DNA from: an uncultured Prevotellaceae bacterium
GTDB lineage: Bacteria > Bacteroidota > Bacteroidia > Bacteroidales > Muribaculaceae
NCBI GenBank assembly: GCA_947302275.1
Contig: CAMYUW010000005.1
Location: forward strand, 1-64,000
DNA: 64,000 nt
Direction of reading: 5' to 3'
The notes beneath the pieces are model-generated. The model was not told the DNA's origin. It did not search any database and was given only the letters and a program-made list of their open reading frames with translations. Below are positions 34,401-44,800 of the stretch, one piece after another. Positions within the stretch are counted from its first letter, which is position 1; every line of letters begins with the position of its first letter. The position numbers were made by a program, and so were the translations under genes.

Positions 34401-34886
34401 ATAATTAGTCACACTCATGGGATCGGCCATGGGTACCGTTGTCTCGGTGGTAGATTCCTCAGTAAGGAAATAGCAGCCTTCGGAGGAATAAGGATTGAAT
34501 TTGCGGGTAAAGCGTTGGGACGCAATATTACCTGTCAAGGAAAGCTGCACAGATCCCTTGCCGTAGAAACACAACTTGTTGCCATAACGCATCACCCTCA
34601 CAGGCTGCAGGTCATCGATAGCGCTCCCGTCAAGTTTCTCACTGATAGCGTAACCGCCATTGCCGTAAAGCCTAACTTGAGAGGGATTGTTGAAACCCAT
34701 AGCACGCAACTCATCATAGGTGATTTCATACATGCCTGTCTCAGGGATTGAAATTTTCACCCACTTGCCCGTGGCAAGTTTTGACTGGGTCGCATATTGT
34801 GACAAGCCAAATGCCGCAGCACTTGCAGCCGACAGGATGACCATCAATGCGGTGCATAGTAATCGAAATTTCAACATTGTGCGCAT
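31440..34886 (-). CDS. PorU-like C25 peptidase/sortase paralogue, copy A
   Basis: 1,148 residues. Signal peptide ending ASAAAFG, then the PorU-type N-terminus QYATQSKLATGKWVKISI, a beta-rich prodomain, and a gingipain-type C25 catalytic domain in the middle: His658 in ATYVGHAGSIGF and Cys691-Cys692 in STACCNVAHFD, where Cys692 aligns without gaps to the catalytic cysteine position in PorU. The C-terminal 80 residues form a type IX sorting-domain-like beta fold (GNQVPAGLYRFFGTYSDGKN, ending SNLIVLEPRK). It is the last of four tandem copies, 57 bases after copy B, and the most divergent in the stretch around SCRMVLADGND. It may be a secreted protease or an alternative sortase. Confidence 0.88.
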   Translation of the reverse strand: MRTMLKFRLLCTALMVILSAASAAAFGLSQYATQSKLATGKWVKISIPETGMYEITYDELRAMGFNNPSQVRLYGNGGYAISEKLDGSAIDDLQPVRVMRYGNKLCFYGKGSVQLSLTGNIASQRFTRKFNPYSSEGCYFLTEESTTETTVPMADPMSVTNYVNTPRSLSCFYHEKELVTVSRTGRDLLGEDFYNSSLKVDYFLPDIADSTIVVSPVFAVRTTELAYTNVAIHNGRYVDTVNFSLSTSRATAIIDEYLYYIYVSPSASLKLSSTQERGQFEPFMTLTNNLPNNKTKITTARLDYFILTYWRNNILRRDAYNQILMNYYSVNGNERFQLPNASSSTIVWNVTDESNPVSVPLTAYNDHSGAGYAFFSPVGSRRSFVAFDPALTLRKVTSFEPIANQNLHAMQTPELLIITDKAFHEQADRIADLHRAVDGIDVAVVDQDQIFNEFSSGTCDAMAYRLLCKMLYDRDPSKFKNLLLMGAGNMDNRDLMGPHDNYLLTYQSDVSNYENNSFTTDDFFGFLDDNSGLNLPSDKLRLGVGRITCVDVDEARNDVDKLVEYYANPDYGVWRNNTMVVSDSPNDGIFLYQGEAYKNQIDNDLNTGMHVNTVHNSQYPRSNEEADVKVEKRTATVAKQLMAENLKSGMYFATYVGHAGSIGFTKANDLWVSSDVINNSYRHMPIMSTACCNVAHFDCGSRGIAELMFHKRDGGAIALYTSCRMVLADGNDLANTYFIQGMFSNASSGVMPTLGEAYRFSKNSFQHANYNKLSLFLLGDPAIRINYPVSLFNITKVNGTSLTDSTSMARVTPLSKFAVDAQVVDASGNVDRTFNGDATVTLYDKQDLFATITQYGKERDVYFNRAKLAEISGRVVNGVFHGEMIAPKTTAASGETVLLRVYAHKDNTDRMVNGFTKQITMLPYDASQAINDQVSPVIEAMYLNDEATFTNGSVVMPSSLLYITASDNEAINVQTGTVLDCMKLALDGGKPSLTDVTSYVTAAPDGKSINIEYPLSGLSAGLHSLTFTVYDLLGNSATRTITFMVGEGNNASMVADKIPAYVGGNVNFDLQDNGNTLSAAQYVVRVTDALGKLVWKTTTSTFPVRWNMKDMNGNQVPAGLYRFFGTYSDGKNCGGTPISNLIVLEPRK

Positions 34887-34943
34887 ATCTTTTCTTTATT
34901 AGCTTTGAAGGTGTTGCTGAATTGTGGTTACACCGCCTGATGA

Positions 34944-37900
34944 TCAATTGGCGGTCTTGACGGGATCGAGGACAATCAGTTTCCGGATAGCCGTACCACC
35001 ATAGTTCTGGCCATCGTTATAAGTGCCATAGTAGCGGTAGAGACCACCGGGTACCCTGTTGCCCTGCATATCCTTCATGTCCCATGCCAGGGGGAAACTG
35101 CTGGTTGTGGATTTCCACACAAGCTTGCCAGTGGCATCGGTCACACGGACGGTGAACTCAGGCATACGAGACAGACTGGTCTCCACGTCAAAGTTTACCA
35201 CGTCATTGCTGTATGCAGGCCACTTGTCGGCAGTCAGGGTCGATGAGTTGTTCTGGCCGACAACGAAAGTAATCGTCCGCGTCTTGCTGTTACCCTTGAC
35301 ATCATAGACAGTATAAGTGAGCGTGTGCATACCCTCGGTGAGGTTGGACAAAGGATACTCAATATTGACCACGCGTCCGCCATCGTCCATCACAGCGTAA
35401 CAGGACACATCGGCATAGGATGGTTTACCGCCATCAAGGACGAGGTCCATACAGTAATCAACCGCACTGGACTGCATACTGATTCCCTCGTTATCGCTAG
35501 CGGTAATGTAGAGAACCGCATCAGGTGAGATAACGGCTCCATTGGAGAATGACTCGGCATCGTTGATGAACATGGCATCGATAACGGGAGCCACATTGTC
35601 ACTGATGGCCTGGCTGGCATTGTAAGGGAGCATGGTAATCTGCTTGGTGAAGCCATTAACCATGACATCGGAGTTATCCTGGTGTGCATAGACACGCATC
35701 AGGACAGTCTCGTTGCTGGCTGCAGGTGACTTGGGCGCAATCATCTCGCCATGGAAGACGCCATTCACCACGCGGCCTGAAATCTCGGCCAACTTGGCAC
35801 GATTCAGGTAAATGTCGCGATTCATGCCCGACTGGGTAGCCGTGGCAAAGAAGTCCTCCTTGTCGTAGAGCGTCACCGTGACATCACCGTTGAAGGTGTT
35901 GTCCAGCGCGCCATTGGCTTTAACGACCTTGGCGTCAATGGCGAACTTCATCAGCGGCGAAATCTGAGCCATTGACGTGGAATCGGTCAGGCTAGTGCCG
36001 TTCACCTTGGTGATATTGAACCTGGTTACAGGATAATTGATCTTGATGGCGGGGTCACCGAGCAGGAAGAATGACATCTTGTTGGTATTCGCCGAGGTAA
36101 AGGCATTCTTGCAACTGATATAGGCCTCACCCAGGGTTGGCATCACACCATTAGCGGCATTGCTGAACATTCCATGAATGAAATAGGTGTTAAGCTCATC
36201 ATTGTTGGAAGCCTGTACCGCACGTGAAGTGGTGAGCAAGGCAATAGCGCCGCCATCACGCTTGTGATACATGAGTTCGGCGATACCGCGTGAATCTCCA
36301 TCGTAGTGAGCCACATCACAGCAAGCGGTGGACACAATGGGGAAGTGACGATAGGACGTATTGGCCACATCGCTGGTCACCCACATGGAATTATACTTGG
36401 TGAAACCGATGGAACCGGCATGACCTACGTAGGTCGCATAGTACATACCGCTCTTGAGATTCTCGGCAATCAACTGCTTACCAACCGTGGCCGTCTTACG
36501 CTCCATGTCAACATTAGGCTGAGACGGCGAACGGGGATATTGCAAGCAATGAACGGTATTGACGTGCATACCCGTCTGAAGCTCATTATCAATCAGGTTC
36601 TTGTAGCCCTCACCCTGGAACATGTATCGGCCAGCATCGGGAGCATCGCTGAAAACCATCGTGTTGTTGCGCCACACGCCATAGTCAGGGTTAGCATAAT
36701 ACTCAACCAGCTTATCCACGTCGCTGCAGGCCTCTTCCTCATCAACACAGGTGATACGGCCCACACCGATATTGAGGTGCTCAAAATTGACATTGGCTCC
36801 AGAGTTATCACCAAGGAAACCAAAGAAGTCATCACTGGTAAATGTATTTTCCTCGCTGTTGCTGTTATCACTCTGATAGGTAAGCAAGAATCCGTCATGC
36901 TTGCCACGCAACTCACGGTTGTCCACCGAACCAGTACCCATCAGCAGCAGGTTCTTGAACTTGGACGGGTCACGGTCATAAAGCATTTTGCACAACAGGC
37001 GATAGCCCATCGCGTCTCGCGTGCCGCTGGAGAACTCATTGAAGACCTGATCCTGATCCACGACGGCCACATCGATGCCATCCACTGCCTGATGAAGGGC
37101 AGCGATACGCTCGGCCTGTTCATGATAAATTTTGTCGGTGATAATGAGCATGTCGGGTGTCGTCATGCCGTGCAAGTTCTGGTTGGCGACAGGCTCAAAG
37201 GCGGTAATCTTTTTCAAGGTTTTTGCCGGGTCAAAAGCCACGAAGTAGTTATAGGTAGCCGCACTACAGAAGAAATACAAACCCTGGCCAGTTTCATCGC
37301 TATAGGTTTTCGCGTTGAATTCCTGCGGGGTATAGACATCATTGATGCACCACACCTTGGTTGTTGATGTGGCATTGGGCATCTGGAAGCGGTCGGTAGC
37401 CCGCGAAGAGGTATAACCCATCAGCAACTGGTTATCGTCCTCGGCACTGAGGGTGTTGTAGCGCTTATAGGAAATCAGGAAATAATCCAGAAATGCCAAT
37501 GAGAGCTTGTAGGTACTGTTGTTAATGAGCAAACGAGGCTCAAACTGAGCATGCTCGCCAGGATGCTTAAGTTTTAAGCTGCCATAAGGCGAAGCGGTGT
37601 TGTAGTAATCAGTGGGCGAACACGTCAGGATGCGTGATGTGCCAGTGGGATAGGATGTGGTGTCGGACCCACCATTACAGTGCACAACCGCGTTAACATA
37701 GGAATGCACATTCAACTTGCCTGCAAGCGAAGTTAAGACAGCGATAGTACTGTCGACAATATTGGGCATGTCGAAGTCAATCATCAGCTTCTCGCTGGTG
37801 AAGTCCTCGCCCAGCATCTCCTTGCCCGAGTTGGACAGGGATACCAGTTCCTTCTCATGATAAACGTAATTGAGGCAGTACGGCACGTTGGTGTAGTTGC

Positions 37901-38378
37901 TCGACGTAACCATACCCTTCATGGTCACCTGGGTCTCAGGGGTGTTCTCCTCGGTGAGGAAATAACAGCCCACCTGCGAGTAAGGGTTGAACTCGCGGGT
38001 GAAACGCGGGGTTGAGTTGTAGCCCGTCATCGTGAACTTAATGGGACCGTTACCATAGAAGATCATTTTGTTGCCGATGCGTTTCACAGGCACTGGTTGC
38101 AGGTCGTCGATAGCCTTGCCGTTGAGAGTCTCACTGATTTTAAACCCACCATGGCCATAGAGCCTCACCTGAGACGGATTGTTGAAGCCCATCGCAAGCA
38201 TCTCATCGTAGGTGATTTCATATATACCACTCTCAGGGATAGAAATTTTCACCCATTTACCAGTAGCGAGTTTTGATTGAGTCGCATACTTAGACAGTTC
38301 AAATGCTGACGCGTTGCCAACACAAAGCAGTGCCAGCAATGCAATACATGCGACTTGAATTTTCATCAGTTTATACAT
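34944..38378 (-). CDS. PorU-like C25 peptidase/sortase paralogue, copy B
   Basis: 1,144 residues. Signal peptide MYKLMKIQVACIALLALLC, N-terminus SKYATQSKLATGKWVKISI, catalytic region ATYVGHAGSIGFTKYNSMW with histidine and STACCDVAHYD with the cysteine pair, then GGAIALLTTSRAVQASNNDE. C-terminal beta domain GNRVPGGLYRYYGTYNDGQN and ending LIVLDPVKTAN. It aligns end to end with its neighbours; 33 bases separate it from copy C. Its signal peptide is nearly the same as that of copy C (both carry IQVAC.ALLALLC.GNASAF), suggesting B and C share a recent ancestor at that end. Confidence 0.88.
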   Translation of the reverse strand: MYKLMKIQVACIALLALLCVGNASAFELSKYATQSKLATGKWVKISIPESGIYEITYDEMLAMGFNNPSQVRLYGHGGFKISETLNGKAIDDLQPVPVKRIGNKMIFYGNGPIKFTMTGYNSTPRFTREFNPYSQVGCYFLTEENTPETQVTMKGMVTSSNYTNVPYCLNYVYHEKELVSLSNSGKEMLGEDFTSEKLMIDFDMPNIVDSTIAVLTSLAGKLNVHSYVNAVVHCNGGSDTTSYPTGTSRILTCSPTDYYNTASPYGSLKLKHPGEHAQFEPRLLINNSTYKLSLAFLDYFLISYKRYNTLSAEDDNQLLMGYTSSRATDRFQMPNATSTTKVWCINDVYTPQEFNAKTYSDETGQGLYFFCSAATYNYFVAFDPAKTLKKITAFEPVANQNLHGMTTPDMLIITDKIYHEQAERIAALHQAVDGIDVAVVDQDQVFNEFSSGTRDAMGYRLLCKMLYDRDPSKFKNLLLMGTGSVDNRELRGKHDGFLLTYQSDNSNSEENTFTSDDFFGFLGDNSGANVNFEHLNIGVGRITCVDEEEACSDVDKLVEYYANPDYGVWRNNTMVFSDAPDAGRYMFQGEGYKNLIDNELQTGMHVNTVHCLQYPRSPSQPNVDMERKTATVGKQLIAENLKSGMYYATYVGHAGSIGFTKYNSMWVTSDVANTSYRHFPIVSTACCDVAHYDGDSRGIAELMYHKRDGGAIALLTTSRAVQASNNDELNTYFIHGMFSNAANGVMPTLGEAYISCKNAFTSANTNKMSFFLLGDPAIKINYPVTRFNITKVNGTSLTDSTSMAQISPLMKFAIDAKVVKANGALDNTFNGDVTVTLYDKEDFFATATQSGMNRDIYLNRAKLAEISGRVVNGVFHGEMIAPKSPAASNETVLMRVYAHQDNSDVMVNGFTKQITMLPYNASQAISDNVAPVIDAMFINDAESFSNGAVISPDAVLYITASDNEGISMQSSAVDYCMDLVLDGGKPSYADVSCYAVMDDGGRVVNIEYPLSNLTEGMHTLTYTVYDVKGNSKTRTITFVVGQNNSSTLTADKWPAYSNDVVNFDVETSLSRMPEFTVRVTDATGKLVWKSTTSSFPLAWDMKDMQGNRVPGGLYRYYGTYNDGQNYGGTAIRKLIVLDPVKTAN

Positions 38379-38411
38379 ATCACGATTTTTACTTAGAATA
38401 CTACTTTTAGA

Positions 38412-41400
38412 TTATTTGTTAGTGGTTTTGACAGGATCCAGTACGATGAGCTTGTTGATTGGCGTGCCACCATAGTTCACACCATCGTTGTAGGTACCGA
38501 AATAGCGGTACAGGCCAGCGGGCACCTTGTTGCCCTGCATGTCCCTCATGTTCCATGTCACGGGGAAGCTGCTTGTGGTAGTCATCCACACGAGCTTGCC
38601 AGTGGCATCGGTCACGCGGACGATGTACTCGGACAACTGTGACAGACTCGTTTCCAGATCAAAGTTCACCTCACCGTCAAGATAGGCGGGCAACTTATCG
38701 GCCACCAGATTGGAAGCACTGCTCTGACCCACCAAGAAAGAGATGGTGTGTGTAGCACTGTTGCCTACGATATCATATACCGTGTAGGTGAGCGTGTGCA
38801 TACCCTCAGACAGGTTGCTCAACGGGTACTCGATGTTGACCACATGGCCGCCATCGTCAACCACTGCAAAGCAGGACACATCGGCATAAGAAGGCTTACC
38901 CGAATCCAGAAGCAGACTCATACGCTTCTCCACAGAACTGGACTGGAGGCTGATGCCCTCGTTATCGCTCACGTTGATGTAGAGCATCGAATTGGGAGCG
39001 ACAATGGCACCATTGGTGAAAGTCTCACTATCATTGATATACATGGAATTAATAACAGGAGCCTCGTCGTCACTGATAGCCTGACTGGCATCATAGGGGA
39101 GCATGATAATCTGCTTGGTGAAACCGTTGACCATGAAGTCGGAATTGTCCTTGTGGGCATAGACACGTAACAGGACCTTTTCGTCTTTTGCTTTTGGCGT
39201 CTTGGGAGCAATCATCTCACCATGGAAGATACCATTCACCACGCGACCATTGATTTCGGCCAGCTTGGGGCGGTTGAAGTAAATCTTACGATCGATGCTG
39301 TCACCACTCACTGGTAAGGTAATGGTCGTGAACAACTCCTGCTTGTCATAGAGGGTAACCGTGGCATCGCCGTTGAAACCGCTATCCAGACGACCATTTT
39401 TATCAACGACCCGCGCCTCGATGGTAAACTTCATCAGCGGGCTTATCTCAGCATTGCCACTACCGGCTACATCGGCTCCATTGACCTTTGTAATATTGAA
39501 CAACGAGACAGGATAGTTCACCTTGATGGCGGGGTCGCCAAGCAGGAAGAACTTCATCTTGTTGGTCTCGGCAGAGGGGAAAGCATTTTTGCTGTACTTG
39601 TAGGCTTCACCCAGGGTGGGCATCACACCATTAGCGGCATTGCTGAACATGCCGGTTATAAAGTACCTGTTAAGTTCATCATTGTTGTCACCATACACCA
39701 TGCGGGTTGAAGTGAGCAGAGCGATGGCGCCACCGTCACGCTTGTGGAACATGAGCTCGGCAATTCCACGGGTATCTCCATCGAAATGGGCAACATCACA
39801 GCAGGCGGTGGACATGATGGGGAAGTGACGATAGGAAGTGTTGGCCACATCACTGGTCACCCACATCGAGTTGAACTTGGTAAAGCCGACAGAACCAGCA
39901 TGGCCTACGTAGGTCGCAAAATACATACCGCTCTTGAAGCTCTCGGCCATCAACTGCTTGCCGACCGTGGCTGTCTTGCGCTCAAAAGGTTTGTTGGGCT
40001 GCGTATTGGAGCGGGGATACTGCGAGTTGTGTACAGTGGTCACGTGCATGCCCGTCTGCAACTGGTTGTCAATCTGGTTCTTGTAGCCCTCGCCTTGGAA
40101 CATATACTTACCCTCATCAGGAGAGTCACTGACAACCATTGTATTGTTGCGCCAAACACCATAATCGGGATTAGCATAATACTCAACCAGTTTGTCCACG
40201 TCGGTTCGAGCCTCATCCAAGTCATTACAGGTCATACGTCCCACACCGATGCTCAACTTCTCTGCATTTAAAGCAGCCCCCGAATTGTCGGCGAGCATCG
40301 CAAAGACGTCATCACAGGTATAAGACATATTCTCATAGTAGCTGTTGTCGCTCTGGAAAGTGAGCAGGTTGTTCTCGCGCTTGCCCAGCAATTCACGGTT
40401 GTCCACTGAACCAGTACCCATCAGCAACAGGTTCTTGAACTTGGACGGGTTACGGTCAAAGAACATCTTGCACGCCAGACGATAAGCCATCGCGTCTCGC
40501 GTACCGCTGGAAAACTCATTAAACACCTGTTCCTGATCAGCAACCACCACGTCAATGCCATCAACAGCACGATGAAGGTCGGCAATACGCTCGGCCTGCT
40601 CATGGAAAGTCTTGGCAGTGATGATGAGCAGGTTGGGAGTCTGTGTGCCGTGCAGATTCTGATTGGCGACAGGCTCAAATGAAGAAATCTTCTTCAACGT
40701 CTTAGCTGGATCAAAGGCTACAAAAAAAGCATAGTTCTCAGCATGATTAAAGAAAGCCTTACCCTGGCCACTATTGTCGTTATAGGAGGTCAAAGCCACT
40801 TCCTGCGGGTTGTTGGTGTCATTGATATACCAAACTATAGTGCTCGACGAAGCGCCAGGCAGCTGGAAACGCTCATTGCCTCGTGTTGAGGTGTAGCCCA
40901 TCAGCATCTGATTATTCATATCTTCCCTGATGATATTACGGCGTTTATAGGTTAGGATGAAATAATCCAGACGCGCTACCGAGACGCTGTAATCGTCACC
41001 ACTGATACTCAGTATCGGCTCAAACTGGCCATGCTCTGCAGGATGGGTGAGTTTCAGGAATGCAGATGGTGATGCGGTATTGTAGTACACATACTTGCCA
41101 GGCACATAGATGACCGACGAAGGGAGAGTGTAAACAGTCGTGTCATGCCCCTCTCCACTATGTAGAACGGCATTTGCGTAAGAAAGAGTTGTTGCAGCAG
41201 CAGATACAACCGTGTTAACCACAATCGTACTGTCGGCCAAATCGGGCATGTCGTAATCGACAAACAAGGGTGCACCAGTCATATCCTCGCCCAGCATATC
41301 CTTGCCCGTACCACTGATCGATACAACATCGTTCTCGTGATAGAAGAAATTAAGGCTCGTCGGGGTGTTGACAAACGTGTTGACGGAGGATGTGGGCAAC

Positions 41401-41858
41401 ATGGCAACCTGGGTTTCCGTTGAAGCCTGATCGGTGAGGAAATAGCATCCCTCCAGCGAATAAGGATTCATCTCACGGGTGAATCGCGGCGTGGAGTTAT
41501 AACCAGTCATCGAGAACTTGATGGGACCGTTACCATAGAACAGCAACTTGTTGTTAACACGTTTCACTGGTACGGGCCTCAGGTCGTCGATAGCCTCGCC
41601 ATTGAGAATCTCACTGATTCTATACCCACCATGACCATAGAGCCTCACCTGGGACGGGTTGTTGAAGCCCATCTGACGCAGCTCGTCATAAGTGATTTCA
41701 TACACACCGTTCTCCGGGATGGAGATCTTCACCCACTTGCCAGTAGCAAGTTTTGACTGGGTAGCGTACCTAGACAGGTCAAATGCTGACGCATTACCGG
41801 CACACAAGAGGGCGAGCAATGCAACACATGCGACTTGAATTTGCATCAATCTATTCAT
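38412..41858 (-). CDS. PorU-like C25 peptidase/sortase paralogue, copy C
   Basis: 1,148 residues. Signal peptide MNRLMQIQVACVALLALLCA, N-terminus SRYATQSKLATGKWVKISI, catalytic region ATYVGHAGSVGFTKFNSMW and STACCDVAHFDGDTRG. The C-terminal domain GNKVPAGLYRYFGTYNDGVN is almost the same as in copy D: 182 bases (38464-38645) are identical at DNA level to 41934-42115. It has a short insertion (LPVSGDSIDRKIYFNRPK) in the post-catalytic Ig-like region. It lies 23 bases after copy D and 33 before copy B. Confidence 0.88.
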   Translation of the reverse strand: MNRLMQIQVACVALLALLCAGNASAFDLSRYATQSKLATGKWVKISIPENGVYEITYDELRQMGFNNPSQVRLYGHGGYRISEILNGEAIDDLRPVPVKRVNNKLLFYGNGPIKFSMTGYNSTPRFTREMNPYSLEGCYFLTDQASTETQVAMLPTSSVNTFVNTPTSLNFFYHENDVVSISGTGKDMLGEDMTGAPLFVDYDMPDLADSTIVVNTVVSAAATTLSYANAVLHSGEGHDTTVYTLPSSVIYVPGKYVYYNTASPSAFLKLTHPAEHGQFEPILSISGDDYSVSVARLDYFILTYKRRNIIREDMNNQMLMGYTSTRGNERFQLPGASSSTIVWYINDTNNPQEVALTSYNDNSGQGKAFFNHAENYAFFVAFDPAKTLKKISSFEPVANQNLHGTQTPNLLIITAKTFHEQAERIADLHRAVDGIDVVVADQEQVFNEFSSGTRDAMAYRLACKMFFDRNPSKFKNLLLMGTGSVDNRELLGKRENNLLTFQSDNSYYENMSYTCDDVFAMLADNSGAALNAEKLSIGVGRMTCNDLDEARTDVDKLVEYYANPDYGVWRNNTMVVSDSPDEGKYMFQGEGYKNQIDNQLQTGMHVTTVHNSQYPRSNTQPNKPFERKTATVGKQLMAESFKSGMYFATYVGHAGSVGFTKFNSMWVTSDVANTSYRHFPIMSTACCDVAHFDGDTRGIAELMFHKRDGGAIALLTSTRMVYGDNNDELNRYFITGMFSNAANGVMPTLGEAYKYSKNAFPSAETNKMKFFLLGDPAIKVNYPVSLFNITKVNGADVAGSGNAEISPLMKFTIEARVVDKNGRLDSGFNGDATVTLYDKQELFTTITLPVSGDSIDRKIYFNRPKLAEINGRVVNGIFHGEMIAPKTPKAKDEKVLLRVYAHKDNSDFMVNGFTKQIIMLPYDASQAISDDEAPVINSMYINDSETFTNGAIVAPNSMLYINVSDNEGISLQSSSVEKRMSLLLDSGKPSYADVSCFAVVDDGGHVVNIEYPLSNLSEGMHTLTYTVYDIVGNSATHTISFLVGQSSASNLVADKLPAYLDGEVNFDLETSLSQLSEYIVRVTDATGKLVWMTTTSSFPVTWNMRDMQGNKVPAGLYRYFGTYNDGVNYGGTPINKLIVLDPVKTTNK
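38464..38645. repeat. 182-bp identical repeat, copy C partner
   Basis: Identical base for base to 41934-42115, covering the C-terminal sorting-domain-like part of the copy C gene, while surrounding coding sequence shows frequent substitutions. This indicates recent gene conversion or selection on the domain. Confidence 0.85.
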
Positions 41859-41881
41859 ACTGCAACTTTCTAATAAATCAA

Positions 41882-44800
41882 TTATTTGCTGGTGGTCTTA
41901 ACTGGATCAAGCACGATGAGCTTGTTGATTGGTGTGCCACCATAGTTCACACCATCGTTGTAGGTACCGAAATAGCGGTACAGGCCAGCGGGCACCTTGT
42001 TGCCCTGCATGTCCCTCATGTTCCATGTCACGGGGAAGCTGCTTGTGGTAGTCATCCACACGAGCTTGCCAGTGGCATCGGTCACGCGGACGATGTACTC
42101 GGACAACTGTGACAGGCTCGTCTCCAGATCAAAGTTCACCTCACCGTCAAGATAGGCGGGCAGCTTGTCGGCAACCAGGTTGGAAGCACTGTTCTGACCG
42201 ACCATGAAGGAGATGGTATAAGTAGCGCTGTTCCCTACGATGTCATAGACCGTGTAGGTAAGCGTGTGCATACCCTCTGACAGGTTGCTCAACGGATACT
42301 CGATGTTGACCATGTGGCCGCCATCGTCAACCACAGCAAAGCAGGAAACGTCGGCATAAGAAGGCTTGCCTGAATCCAGAACCAGCCTCATGCGCTTGTC
42401 CACAGAATTGGATTGGAGGCTGATGCCCTCATTGTCGCTCACGTTGATGTAGAGCATCGCATTGGGAGCCACAATGGCGCCATTGGTAAAGGTCTCCTCG
42501 TCATTGATGTACATGGAGTTGATGATGGGCGCTTCTTCATCGCTGATGGCCAGGCTCTCATCATAGGGAAGCATGGTGATCTGCTTGGTGAAGCCATTGA
42601 CCATGCGATCGGTATTGTCCTTGTGGGCATAGACACGCAACAGGACAGTATCGTTGTTTGCGGCAGGAAGATCAGGAGCAATCATCTCGCCCTGGAAGAC
42701 GCCATTTACCACGCGGCCATTGATTTCGGCCAGCTTGGGGCGGTTGAAGTAAATATCGCGTTCGGTCCTCTGTCCATTGAACGTGAAAGCAAGCGTCGTG
42801 AACAGTTCCTCCTTGTCATAGAGGGTGGCTGTGGCATCGCCGTTGAAACTGCTGTCCAGATTTCCGTCTTCGTCAACAACCTGTGCCTCGATGGCAAACT
42901 TCATCAGCGGGCTGATTTCGGCATTGATGGTATCGGTCATATCGGTACTATTGACCTTGGTGATATTGAACAGCGAGATGGGATAGTTCACCTTGATGGC
43001 GGGGTCGCCAAGCAGGAAGAACTTCATCTTGTTGGTCTCGGCCGTAGTGAAGGAGTTCTTACTGTACTTGTAGGCTTCGCCCAGGGTGGGCATCACACCA
43101 TACTGGGCATTACTGAACAGGCCGTTGATAAAAAACTTATTCAATTTGTCATTGTTGTCACCATACACCATGCGGGTCGAGGCCAGCAAAGCGATGGCGC
43201 CACCGTCACGCTTGTGGAACATGAGTTCGGCAATGCCGCGGGAGTCACCATCGAAATGGGCCACATTACAGCAGGCGGTGGACATGATGGGGAAGTGACG
43301 ATAGGAAGTGTTGGCCACATCACTGGTCACCCACATCGAGTTGTACTTGGTAAAGCCGACAGAACCGGCATGACCTACGTAGGTGGCAAAATACATACCG
43401 CTCTTGAAGCACTCGGACAGCAATTGCTTAGCGACATTGGCCGTCTTGCGCTCAAACGGCCTGTTAGGCTGAGTGTTGGAGCGGGGATACTGCGAGTTGT
43501 GCACAGTAGTCACGTGCATACCAGTCTGCAACTCATTGTCAATCTGATTCTTGTAGCCCTCGGCCTGGAACATGTACTTACCCAAATCAGGTGAATCGCT
43601 GAAAGCCATCGTATTGTTGCGCCAAACGCCATAATCGGGGTTAGCATAATACTCAACCAGCTTATCCACATCGGTTCGAGCCTCGTCAGGGTCATTACAG
43701 GTCATACGTCCCACACCGATGCTCAACTTCTCGGCCGAGAGGCTGGCACCTGAATTGTCGGTAAGCATTGCAAAAAAGTCATCGCTGGTGTAGGAGAAGT
43801 CCTCATAGTTGCTATTGTCCGTCTGGTAAGTAAGCAGGCTGTTTCCGTGCTCACCCAGCAATTCACGGTTGTCCATCGAACCGGTACCCATCAGCAGCAG
43901 GTTTTTGAACTTGGACTGGTCACGGTCAAAGAACATCTTGCACGCCAGGCGGTAAGCCATCGCGTCGCGAGTACCGCTGGAAAATTCATTAAACACCTGG
44001 TCCTGATCAGCAACCACCACGTCAATGCCATCAATGGCACGATGAAGGTCGGCAACACGCTCGGCTTGATCGCGGAAAGCCTTGGCGGTGATGATGAGCA
44101 GGTCGGGGGTCGGCATGCCGTGCAGATTCTGATTGGCGACAGGCTCAAATGAAGAAATCTTCTTCAACGTCTTGGCAGGGTCAAATGCCACGAAATATGC
44201 ATAGCTGGCAGTTGAATGGAAGAAACACTTACCCTGGCCGCTCTCGTCATCATAGGCATCGAGGCTCACATCCAGGGGATTGTTCGTGTCATTGATGTAC
44301 CATACAGCGGTGCTTGGCGAGGCATTGGGCAGCAGAAAGCGCTCATTGCCTTTAACCCCAGAATAACCCATCAACAACTGGTTGTCTTCATCCTCGCGGA
44401 TAACATTGTTGCGCTTATAGGTCAAGATGAAATAGTCCAAACGCGCTAGAGTCAATTTAAAATCGTCGCCACTGAAAACCAACATAGGCTCAAACTGGCC
44501 ATGTTCAGCAGGATCGGAGAGCTTCAAAAAGGCGTAAGGAGAAGCATAATTGTAGTACACAGTAGAACCCGAAGGCACATAGATGCGCGAGGAGCTGACA
44601 GTGTAGGAAGTCGTATCGGTTGCCTCTCCACTGTGGATAACCGCATTGGCATAAGTGATGACCGATGCGTTGGCAGCAATTACCGAATTGACCACAACCG
44701 TGCTATCGGCCAGTCCAGGCAGATAATAGTCGATGAGCAACGGAGTGCCTGAGAAATCTTCACCCAGCATCTCCTTGCCCGAGCCACTAAGGGTTGCCAT

